Below, in pieces: positions 43,593-54,235 of a DNA stretch of 64,000 nt. Within the stretch, counting starts at the first letter, position 1, and every line of letters starts with the position of its first letter. The stretch is from Nereocystis luetkeana. Lineage: Eukaryota > Sar > Phaeophyceae > Laminariales > Laminariaceae. The notes below the pieces were generated by a model. The model made no database searches and was not told the origin of the DNA. It was given only the letters and a program-made list of their open reading frames with translations. Made by a program: the position numbers and the translations under genes. Location of the stretch: assembly GCA_031213475.1 (NCBI GenBank), contig JARUPZ010000017.1:8760790-8824789 (forward strand), given 5' to 3'.

Positions 43593-44162
43593 ATAACAAC
43601 ACGAAGTTTTTTTTTCAGAGTTTGTCGAACGTCCTTTACGAACAACCACGAATATCTCATGTCCCTGCCCAGTACGACCACTACTGTAGTGGTACCGATA
43701 GCCAGCAGACGATCAGTCTCGGCCAATCCCCGCCTGCTGGGGTGCCGTCTGTGCCGGTGCCGACTGGTCTCTCTCGTGACTCTCACGCACTCCAACTGCG
43801 ACTTCACAAAAAAAAGACTATTAATATCAAACTGAGAACAGCGCTCGAATGTATTTCGTCGAGGGCAACGACAATACCCATTATTACCATTATATTTATT
43901 ATCAGAGCGATTTTTATGCACCGACCGGCGGGCAAAAACCAACTCACACAAAGATGTCGTCACATCATCGCCACATGTTGCATGCCTATTTCTTGGCGCT
44001 TTTTTTTTTTCTTCTTGTTTTGTTTGTTTTTATTCTGTTGTAGATGACCGCAACAACCCAATGCGCTGTTGATGAGCCCCGATTGTGATTTTGAAATGAA
44101 GCGAAAACGCGTGGGCTTTTATTTTGCCTCCGGCGATGCCCTCCAGCCCCCCCTCCCCCCCC

Positions 44163-44325
44163 TCACTATGTCTGTGGTCATACGACTACGGCCATGCATG
44201 AGATCGAGTACTCTCCTATCGAGTACCCCCCCCCCCCCTTTTTGATGGTCTATGGTCACACGACTACGGCCATGCATGAGATCGAGTACATCTCTCCTAT
44301 CGAGTACACCCCCCCCCCCTTCTCA
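44163..44325 (+). mobile_element. Two M3 tails, intergenic
   Basis: Two successive CATACGACTACGGCCATGCA / CACACGACTACGGCCATGCA cores, each ending ATCGAGTAC and a C run. Confidence 0.7.
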
Positions 44326-44549
44326 GGCTGTGCAGGGGCTGCCTACAGGGCATGCGGTAGTACACGCGAGCCATGATACTGCTGAAACATGCGGTAGTAT
44401 ACCGGGGTATTTTGCTCGGTACGTAGAGCACAGTGTGAATACTCTAGCTACCGAACAATCTCGTAAGGTTCGGGACGGGCTAGATTGATACCGGTACTGG
44501 ACACTTCGGTTTGGCGGCCCGGTACGACCACCATAAATACCTCGCCGGG

Positions 44550-44995
44550 TACCCCACGCGTGTATATGGTGAGGCGTCCAGGAGGCAGTAACACAGGAAA
44601 GCCAATGCCGTCTCTGGAAGTGGCCACACCAGAAAATAAATCAATTTATTGACGCTGTCATCCATGTGCAAGAAAATCCGCCCCCCAAACGCCGTTCTTA
44701 ATACGGGGAACCATAGTTAATAGGACCAAATATTGTTAGTAAAAATGGTTAAATATATAGTTTTTTATGTACACCATAGATCCTATTAACTATGGCCCCC
44801 CGTAATAGAAGGGATGCAGCTCACCCTTCATGCGACTCGCCGGACACCTCACGGCGCTTCGCGCTTGTTGCAAGCAACGTCTGCCTGGTCGGTGAAAATC
44901 CGACGTGCCCCGTCCCGGCATTGTAGGGATGCGAGGGTCTATGATCATACGACTACGGCCATGCATGATAATGAGTACCACCGCCCCCCCCGGGT
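44550..44995 (+). mobile_element. M3 repeat carrying a family 1 MITE
   Basis: Continuous with other M3 copies except for the MITE at 44702-44804. Confidence 0.8.
44702..44804. mobile_element. Family 1 MITE inserted into an M3 repeat
   Basis: Complete copy that interrupts the M3 sequence between GTTCTTA and GGATGCAGCTCACC, which are adjacent in other M3 copies. Confidence 0.85.
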
Positions 44996-45177
44996 ACCGG
45001 TACACCGACATCGAACCTACCCTTGAAATAAATCCCATGGCAGCAACATACCCTGGGTACCGGTATACGGTCTTCTCGGTTTCTGTGGCGACTTGTACAG
45101 CGTACCGCACGTATCTGATACGTACGTGCGCGGACCTCCGTTTTCATGTTTTGTCTGAGATGTAGATGTGCCTTCAG

Positions 45178-45352
45178 TTATCATGTGTACTATTCTTTTT
45201 AGCTTGTTTTATTTTTACCGAGGTATTTCTTACCGCTCCGGAGCTATCGGAGCCTGTCCTGCGACCACGGACTGCATTGTGTATTGTGGCGATGAGTTAA
45301 AGTGAGAACAACAACAACAACAGCAACAACAACAACAACAACAACAACAACC
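45178..45352 (+). mobile_element. CAA-tailed LINE/SINE-like repeat
   Basis: Contains GTCCTGCGACCACGGACTGC, then GTGAGAACAACAACAA and a long AAC tail. Confidence 0.65.
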
Positions 45353-45424
45353 ACCCCTCAATCCAACGTATCCTTTAGTTCCGAGGATATACCCGCGGCC
45401 ATGTTAGTACAGTCTGCACATTGG

Positions 45425-45582
45425 TTTTATTCTCGTGTGCGCTTTCTTCGTCTCGTGTATTTTGAGGGAGCCGAATTTTTTTTTTTTTTTGTTTTTTCGG
45501 ATCTTCCTAGGGCTCCAGCACCTTTGTGTGACCACGGACTCCTTCGTCAGAGAGTTAATGTGAGAACAACAACAACAACAAA
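45425..45582 (+). mobile_element. CAA-tailed repeat, second copy
   Basis: Same tail structure (GTGACCACGGACT, then TTAATGTGAGAACAACAACA), with a T run of 15 inside. Confidence 0.6.
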
Positions 45583-46007
45583 TCCTTAAAACTCAATTCC
45601 ATGTCGGTGCAGCATGTCTCGAAACCGAAACAAGGTACGCATTGGCCACGCCTGCGAGCGAGCCGCCCTGACCCCGCTGAAAGCAAAACCTCCTAAAAGT
45701 GACCCCTCGCTACGGTAGCCTTGGTCGCAAGCACCAACAAACAGAGAAAAATAGCAGCAGGAGCAGCAGCATCATCAGCAGCAGCCACAGGTCAGCCAAA
45801 CGCCTCCATGCAAAGCCCAACGGCTATACAGGCGAAAAAGCACAACGGGTCTCCCACGAAGAAAAAAAACCCAGAAGACCCTTCGCAGCCGTTAAAAACA
45901 AACGTAGCGAGAAAGAGCAACCACGGCCACGAAAAGATCCTAGGCAGGAGCCCGCTGTCAGACCCCATGCCTGACAGCCCACCCCGCCCTTAGACACTAC
46001 TGTTATG

Positions 46008-46100
46008 GAGGCGTTCTGCGGTAGTTGGATGCACCTACTGTAACTTTTTCCCGAGGCTCCTCTCTCAAAGAGCTCAATGTTACCAATGGTGAGTCAAAAA
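46008..46100. mobile_element. TIR-6 element, fragment
   Basis: Left end GGAGGCGTTCTGCGGTAG and the internal GAGGCTCCTC ... AAGAGCTC only. Confidence 0.55.
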
Positions 46101-46125
46101 CGGACTTGGAGATTGAAGCGTACGC

Positions 46126-46216
46126 ATAACCCTTGTAAGACTGCAGTTTCGGTGTGGGGGCAAACCACTCAAAATTCAAGTACTTTGTCCCCGAAACAGG
46201 ACTGCGGCCCTACATG
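46126..46216. mobile_element. Family 2 MITE, decayed
   Basis: Arms GACTGCAGTTTCGG and CCGAAACAGGACTGCGG are present; the flanks are no longer TTAA. Confidence 0.62.
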
Positions 46217-46369
46217 AAGAAGGCTTGATTGACCCGACGAAAAATCGCATCGCACCCGTAAGGTGAAAACACGAAACGTTCACAAACAAACGACCAACAA
46301 CCCAAGGTGCTAAGGAGTCCCCGGCAGCCACAAGTATTTTTCTGAAAACGTGCTACCCTCGGCCGCCAG

Positions 46370-46510
46370 TCCCCGGGCATCGATGCTCTCGTGGATTTTG
46401 GAAACCCCTTCCAGAAGGCGTTCCGGCCTCGACGACACCAACAGAGACAGCATACCGCCCTCATCCGTTGCTCCGCCATTGGTTTCCTAGCGACCCGTCT
46501 CTGGTCGCGT
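46370..46510 (-). repeat. Decayed copy of part of the last ARM/HEAT exon
   Basis: Plus-strand 46372-46505 aligns with 46628-46768 inside the exon, sharing GGAAACCCCTTCCAG (exon GGAAACCCCCTCCAG), AGGCGTT and GGTTTCCT. Reading it as protein gives no intact match. Confidence 0.7.
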
Positions 46511-46589
46511 GCAAAGGCCTCTTTCTTCTCTGGCCTTAACATGCTATACATATTCAGTGTACGTATTACTGGGTAGATGGAGGTTTCTC

Positions 46590-46889
46590 TTAATACTGCA
46601 GGGTGACAAGAGCCTCTGCTGCCAATCTCCTCGCGTCGGCGCTCTCGTCGATGTTGGAAACCCCCTCCAGCAGGCGTTTTGCCCTCGACAACACCAGGGG
46701 AGACATCATGCCGCTGCCGCTCCCCCCTCCGAGAGGCAGCGATCCGTCGCTCGGTAGTCGGTTTCCTGGTGGTCCTTCTGTGGTACCCGCGGCTGATGGC
46801 ACTGCCGTCGCTTGCTGGGCGTTAGCAGTGCTTGGAGATGCTCCTGCCGCCACCACGCCTAGGAGGAGCTTCAGTCCCGACAAACGGAC
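46590..46889 (-). CDS. ARM/HEAT gene, last exon
   Basis: 99 codons and a TAA, entered in phase 0. It encodes [17 protein letters not shown], a Gly/Pro/Ser linker, then [19 protein letters not shown]. Its acceptor AG lies within the enriched 9-mer TACCTGGTA (46891-46899 on this strand). A decayed copy of about 135 bp of the exon lies just beyond the stop. Confidence 0.8.
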   Translation of the reverse strand, partial: VRLSGLKLLLGVVAAGASPSTANAQQATAVPSAAGTTEGPPGNRLPSDGSLPLGGGSGSGMMSPLVLSRAKRLLEGVSNIDESADARRLAAEALVTLQY

Positions 46890-49800
46890 CTACCAGGTAT
46901 TGGGAAGGCGGTATCGGCGGGGGGGGGGGGCAGGGGTGATGTCAAATTGTTGTTTTTCAACGGTTTTGAAAGAGGAATGTCAATGGTCAATTTGTTGAAG
47001 CAATTATTTTGGATAAGCGGGATAACCATTGTGCGGGGGGGGGGGGGGGGGGGGTTACGAACATTGAATGGGGTTCGATCGGAAGAAGAGGTATTTATTT
47101 CCTCGGCTGGTTGGTCAAATTTGTACGAAGAAACGGAGGATGGAGGGGAGGGGTCATAGCGGGGGGGGTGGGGGGGGGGGGGGAGGGAGTTGATACACGG
47201 GACATGGGCATGAGTGACATCAAAATGGTTGAGCATAATTATAGATGAGGTGTGGACGGTCTGGTTGTTCAAGCGCACTCAAGCTGGGGGGTCAGACGTA
47301 GACGCTGTTCAGCCTTATGGAAGCTGCGCATGACCCAAGAGGAGCTCGAGTCCCGACAAGCGACGTCAGTGCTGCTCGACGGTGTTCCGAGATGGGTGGT
47401 GTTAACGTTCAAGCCGTTCGAACGGTGCTCATAACGGCAAAATCGGGGGTCAGTTAACCACTGCTGAAGTTTGAGCGACAAACCCGTCCCATGTTTATTA
47501 AAAAAACAAATGGGCATCAACGCTTACACATAGCACTGTGTACCGAGTGAGCGGTACCATTTGATCACACGGGGCGTGTTGTAGCACTACACAGAACTTG
47601 ACCCTTCGAATGGCCTTCTAACAGCCCTGCTCGTAGGGGTCTCACGCTAGGATAGGGGTACTGTACCTTTATTTGGCTAAACCCTGTCACCGGGGCTGAC
47701 GGGGAGCTTCTTAACTCAGGAACTACCCAACACGGCAAATAAGACATGCTTTATTGCCCACTAAGGCATGCCTTGCCACCCAGTAAGGTGTGCCTTAAAC
47801 TCATTAAGGCATGGTTTATTGCCCATAAAGGTATACCTCACCATCCAAAAAGACATGCCTCATTCCCCAATATGGCACGCGCCTTAAGGGGGGGATGAGA
47901 GGCATGCCTTCCTATCGGTTTGATTCCGTTTCGTCTTCAAAATATTCGTCAAATGTCGAATATGCCTTGCCCGCGAAATACTCCATGGGGTGAATAGTAC
48001 CGTGGTATCAATAGTATAGCACTTCTTCGTACCTCGGACAACGTAACACTGTAGTGTTCGGCAACCACTGTCACGCCCTCATGAGCGGAGTCTTTTTTTC
48101 GGTGTTCAGCGCACCTCTACTACTTTGTACCGGGTACCAGGTATGATTTTTCAGTAGGTGTTGCGAAGATGAACACCGTGTTGGCGCGCCAGGATGTCGC
48201 GGCAGTCGATCGCGGCTAGCACGGAGCAATTCTACGGCGGTGTCACCTTCGCATCACTACTGGCAGCAGCACCGTACAACACAAACACCTTACCCCGACG
48301 AATGTCGAAGCTGTTTTCTCTCGACCTGTTGAGGAAGGCGCAAACACTTCGACTGCAATGGAGGCGTCTATCTCATCGTCGAGATAGAACCAAAGCCAGC
48401 ATTTTTGGTCGTGTATGGCCCTCCCCTTGGTTTGGAGAACCTCGGCTCGGGAACTCATTCCACTCACATGGTACCGATGCACATTAAAAAAATACTCAAG
48501 ATAGCTGCGTTGCGGTACACAGCAGCGTTTTGACGTCCCATGTTTATTTTCTCGCAGCCTAGGGTTTTGGGATGAGGCGTAGAGCTCCTAAACATTAGGT
48601 TGGGGCTGACCCCCAACCCGCTATCATGCATCTGCCTGCACCTGCTCCTCTTGGCTCTGGTCCAAGGCGTCGCAGGCCACCCCCATCACGTCGTCGCGCG
48701 TGCACCCGACCGCGTCTCCGACGACACCGGTCCTGCTGCCACGACCTGTAGCGAGGACACCGGCAGTGGTGGTGGTGATGGCGGTGGCGGTGGAGGTGGT
48801 GTTGACGGTGGACGTGGCGGCGTTGGTGTTGGTGCTGGCGCTGTCGTGGGTGTTGGTGACGGTGTCGAGGTCGCTGTCGGGTTTGGGGTTGGTGTCGGCG
48901 TTCGTGGTGGCGGTGGCGGTGTTGGTGGTTGAAAATGCGTCGGTGTTGGCGTTAGGCGCGACGGTGGCGCTGGTGCCAGCGGTGTTGCCACCGATACCAC
49001 CGATGCCACTGGCAGTGCCACTAGTACCGCCGATGCGACTAGCGCTGCTGATAACGCCGATGCCACTGGTGGTGCCGCCGACACCGCGGATGCGACTGGT
49101 GCCACTGACAACGCCGATGCCACTGGTGCCACTGCCGTCGCCGCCGCCACTCCCGGAGAAGAGGTTCTTGGTCCGGTACACCATGGCGAACACCGCCTAT
49201 ACAGACCGGGAGAAAAAAATGGGACCGGAAGAAAAGCGTTGACGAATCACCACTACAGATGACGATGGGGGGCTATGCACCTACTAATACAAGCTAACCG
49301 CGATACCTCCATTGCGGTTTCAGCAGAATCAAGCAGTTTTTCAGTAGCACTGGCGGCAGGCAGGCAGGCAGGCGGGCAGGCAGGCCGCTGAAGCGTGACG
49401 CAGTTTACAATTATTTAGGAGTGAAGCATGATTTTCTCATTCGAAAGGCGCACCAATTAATAGGACGACCTAGCGAGCTGACTGCACCTGTGCTCTACGA
49501 CCGCCGACGGAGAGTCACCTTCTGTGGGGGAAGCACAGTACCGTATCACACGGGTGATAGGATAATGCAGTATCACACCGGCAATAATATAACACTACCG
49601 TATGACACGGGTGATAAGATAACAGTGCCGTATCACACGGGTGATAAGATAACACCACAGTATCACACGGGTGATAGATAACACTACCGTATCACACGGG
49701 TGATAAAATAACACTACCGTATCACACGGGTGATAAGATAACACCACAGTATCACACGGGTGATAAGATAACACTACACGGGTGATAAGATAACACCACA

Positions 49801-52800
49801 ATATCACACGGGTGATAAGATAACACCACAGTATCACACGGGTGAAAGGTAGCACACCGTTAGACACGGGTGAAGGGTAGCACGCAGTATCACACGGGTG
49901 ATACGATATCACACTTGCCGTATCACGCGGGTGGTAAGATAACCCCCCCCCCCTATATGACACGGGTGATAAGATAACACCCCACCCTCGGACCAATTTC
50001 GAAGCTGATTTCATCGAGAGTAGTGCACAAGCCAAGCGCCTCCCCCCTCGCTTCGGAGAAAATCGACCCGAAGCATCATCCCGGGTGTGTGTGTTATATG
50101 ATCACCCCCCTGTGATACGGTGTGTTAATTTATCACCCGTGTGATACGACAGCAACCAGAACCAAGTATCGTACGAGAACATGGACGGTTACACGGGTTT
50201 TGGAGTCTCTCGTTTGTCTTGATTATGCTGCCCCCCCCCCCCCCCCCCTATTTTTTACAGGTTGGGTTGGCGTCGGTTGGCAACGACGCTGTAAAACATG
50301 CCGCTCACTACGTGCGCTAGACAACCTGGGTACCGTTTTTGTTTTGTTTTTTTGTTTTTTTTTTGGCGGTCGCCCACACCTGGTTGTCGAGTTAGATCAT
50401 TTGTGCGAGGTAAAGAACCTTTCCTCCGCACAATTGGGAATGATCGTATCACGTGGTGTTCAAGGTAAGGCACCCAAGAGGCAGTTACACAGTACTCCCA
50501 TTGCTGTCTCTGGAAATGCCTACACCGGAAATTAAATCAACTCATTGAAGCTGTCGTCCATACGCAAGTCCGCCTCAAAAGCGGTTCTTAGTAGGATGCA
50601 GCTCTCCGTTCATGCGACTCGCCAGACACCTCACGGCGCTTCGCGCTTGGTGCAAGCAATGTCTGCCTGGTCGGTGAAAACCCGACATGCTCCGTCCCAG
50701 CATTGTAGGGATGCGAGGGTCTATGGTCATACGACTACGGCCATGCATGAGATCGAGTACATCTCTCCTATCGAGTACAACCCCCCCCCACCCCCCCCCC
50801 CTCCCCCTGTAACAAACGGTTTCTCCTAAATTCTCAACCAACGCAAGACGAGTCGACGGCAGCTTCGAATATACACTGCTGCACGAGTCCCGAACAGCGA
50901 CAGCTACGCCGTTGGACCCCGGGCTGTATTCTTCCATCACGCCCGCAGAAGGCTTTCACGCTCGGCGGCAGAATAAACATGCCGCAGTCACAGCCCCTCT
51001 CCCCCCGCACCTGACCCCCAACCCCCTAACACCCTCCCGCACACCTGAAGGCAGGCCGCTCGAAGAAAACCGCGGCCAAGGGACGCCCCCAGCAAGAAAT
51101 TGTCCAGAAATTTCCCACCGCTGCAGAGCGTCAGCAGCAGCTCCGGCGGGCAGCGCCTTCCAGCCGTGACGGCCGCGTTGGCGAAGCACATCCGGAGCTG
51201 TTCGAAAACGGCGAAGCACCGATTGAGTCTTAGTTTGCGTTCGACGTGAGGAAGTTGCTCATTCGCAGGGCCTTTTACGGGACACGATCTGACTTGCGGG
51301 TCGGGCCAGGAAGTTTTTGAAGTATCACGAGTCAGGTCAGGTGGGGTCGGGTCGGGTCGGGTCGGGTCGGGTCGGGTCGGGTCGGGTCGGGTCGGGTCGG
51401 GTCGGGTCGGGTCGGGTCGGGTCGGGTCGGGTCGGGTCGGGTCGGGTCGGGTCGGGTCGGGTCGGGTCGGGTCGGGTCGGGTCGGGTCGGGTCGGGTCGG
51501 GTCGGGTCGGGTCGGGTCGGGTCGGGTCGGGTCGGGTCAGGTCGGGTCGGGTCGGGTCGGGTCGGGTCAGGTCGGGTCAGGTCGGGTCGGGCCGGGTCGT
51601 GCCGTGTCGGGTCGGGCCGGGTCGGGGTAGAAGGTTTTCAACCTCTCACTGGCCGGGTCGGGTCGGGTGACTCTTTTACTTGACCCGACCCGACCTGATC
51701 CGCGAGGGTTTTGATCCAACCCCGTGAACAGCCGTGATAATCAAAATATATTTACAACGCCGGCTCGAAATAAAGGGGGGCGGTTTTGAGCTGAAGTGAA
51801 AAGCAGCCGGGAAAAAAAAAACGCTGCCTTCCTTCCGACCGACTGTATCCGTTTTCGTTGTTGTTGTTGTTGGTGTCGTTGCTGCTGTTGTTGTCGCGTG
51901 TTTTTTTTAAAACCAGAATCACGACGGTTGTCGACTATGTTTCGCGACGTTGTATTTTGACCAAAATCCCCCATGGCTCTTGCGACGGTCATATACGGGG
52001 GCAGAAACTGCTGACGATTCGTGATGTTCCCTCGCCTTTGCAAGAGCTCTATTACCCGTACCTCCCGACAAAAACAACGAACTTCTTGGGAAGCAGTGCA
52101 CACGCTGCATACAAAAACGATGAGCAACACCGCTAGCGGAAGGCGCGAGAGCGTGAGTTGGCAAAAAACCGGATGAAAATCGACCAGCGGTGGGAATGCG
52201 CAATATAAACTGCATGGCAGGTGTGTTGTTGTTGTTGTTGTTGTTCTCACATTAACTCACAATACACTGCAGTCCGTGGTCGCAGGACAGGCTCCAATAA
52301 CTCTGGAGTGGAACAAATACCTCAAGTAAAAACAGAGGCAAAAACAAAAAACAAGCATACGCACTCCACCACTGCGGACGCCAGGGAAGCAAAAAGGAGA
52401 CTATTAATAGCAGACAAAAACCTAAAAAAGAAGATGAAGCTAAGCAAAAAGAAAAAGAAAAAAAAAAAAAGCAGATAGCAAAACGCAAAAAAAGGAAGGG
52501 GGAAGAAGGGACGACACCTGTGGCCACAGATTTTGTACAGTACAGAAGCTGAAAATAAATAAATAAATATCAAGCTGGCGTAACGGCGATGTCCGCGCGC
52601 TGCTGCGCGCTCTTTTTGGAAGGCGGTTGACAGGTCATGATCTACTGTGGGTCGTCTGCACACCTTGGACATCCCGTGGTCCATCTATCTACAGACAGAT
52701 CGTCTACTTCCTTCACCTGCCGCTGTGAGAGAGAGCTGGTGCAGGATCTGCCTCACAGGGCGGATCCTGTCCAGGAAACACGTGCCGTTAGCATATCATG

Positions 52801-54171
52801 CACATTATACGGCTCCCACTCCGAAAACATACAAACATGAGCTAGATCATACAAAATCGCGATTAGATCTATCTGCCTTGGAACATCTACGTCGTGAGCT
52901 GCGGGAGTGATCTGTAGAGGATCTGTACATTATCTGTAGCCCTGTTCGAGGTGTAAAGCTCATTGTTGTGTCCCAAAAACGGCTGACTGTATGCACGGGC
53001 GGTGACGATATTTACGACACCAAGAGGGGAAGGTTGTGGGAACGAGGGAGAAGGACCAGAGAGAGCCGCCGTCTCACAGCAGTCTGTGACCGCAAAATTA
53101 GTGTCTCTCTAGGACAAGGAAGCAGCACGGACAATGGGTGCAACGCTGTAGTTGGGTAGAAATAACCGTGTAATGTGAAGACAGCACGCCGACGCGCCAT
53201 AACGGTAACACACGATGACTGCGGTAACTCGGGGGGTGAGGAAGGGCGTGAGAATCAGGAGAATACTGGGGGTTATTACGGGGGACCATAGTTAATAGGA
53301 CCAAATATTGTTAGTAGCAAAGGTGAAATATATAGTTTTTTATGTATACCACAGGTCCTATTAACTATGGTCCCCCGTAATAGGAGGGGGGGGGGGGGGG
53401 GGGGGCACGGAGACGAACACGACGAGCGATAGTGATGGGACAGGTACACCTTACACGCAGAAGGAGAAAGCAAGGCATGGAACGAAACACGGTCAGAAGA
53501 ACAATCCACGAGTTTTCGCCAACACCTCGAGGAGAAGGAGGACGGGAGGGAGAAGGAGAAGAAGAAGGAGGAGGGGGAAGGGGAAGGAGAAGAAGAAAAG
53601 ACAATCAACAACAAGACAGATGTCGAAACACAACATGCGAAAAACAGCCCAGACATCTCGCCTGCATCGGCGCCAAACCCTCGGCGTCCACGTCCTTCCC
53701 GTCACTTCCTTCCCCCCCACGCCCCCCCCCCCTGCGCCAATGCCCTCTCCACCCATTCTCCCCCCACCCCCGCCCTGACCACGCCAGCCACGGCGACGCT
53801 CGCGACAAACCCCGGTACATCTCCAATTTTGGCCGAGACCGGGGGTTGCAGATGGTCGCTCCTCGAAACCACCTTGGAAGGCGTTTTGACTCTTTCCCTA
53901 TCATCGACGTTGGCCTCGAAACCACCCTCGAATGAGTGGTGGTGGCGGCGGGAGCGGTGGCGGTGGGGTTGGCGGTGGGATCGGCGGCCGGAGGAGACTT
54001 GGGCGGAGGTTTCCAGGAGAACTGCGAGGCAGTTTATTGCTCCTTGTTGGGCTCGGCCGACGTCCCCGTCCCTAGGTACAGGAAAATTAGGAGAATTACA
54101 CGTCGGCAGCGTCGCAGTTGAAGGGTTAGCGGCAACAACAAAAAAAGCAACAGCAGCAGCAGCGACTGCAA

Positions 54172-54235
<64 letters not shown>

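Larger units (their letters stand above)
41573..46589. other. Convergent intergenic region
   Basis: Lies between the stops of the mTERF and ARM/HEAT genes. Filled by L1t, three family 1 MITEs, M3 copies, two CAA-tailed repeats, TIR-6 and family 2 fragments and an exon echo. Open basic frames at 45620-45993 were not accepted as a gene. Confidence 0.6.

Noticed and set aside
45620-45993. Basic Ser/Lys/Pro-rich frames starting MSRNRNK
   Set aside because: Two overlapping frames with a stop between them and no splice support; it lies between LINE/SINE-like tails and may be part of such an element.
47252-47434. 60-codon plus frame ([15 protein letters not shown]...)
   Set aside because: No splice sites, no neighbour exon and no recognised domain.
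48700-49242. 180-codon plus-strand frame rich in Val/Ala/Pro
   Set aside because: It is the antisense of the repeat-rich ARM/HEAT exon; the minus frame has matching splice sites and phases.
49530-50010. CRISPR-like regular repeats
   Set aside because: Units are nearly identical throughout, with no variable spacers, in a eukaryotic intron; it is a satellite.
51317-51670. Frame encoding repeated GSGRV
   Set aside because: Pure GGGTC satellite.
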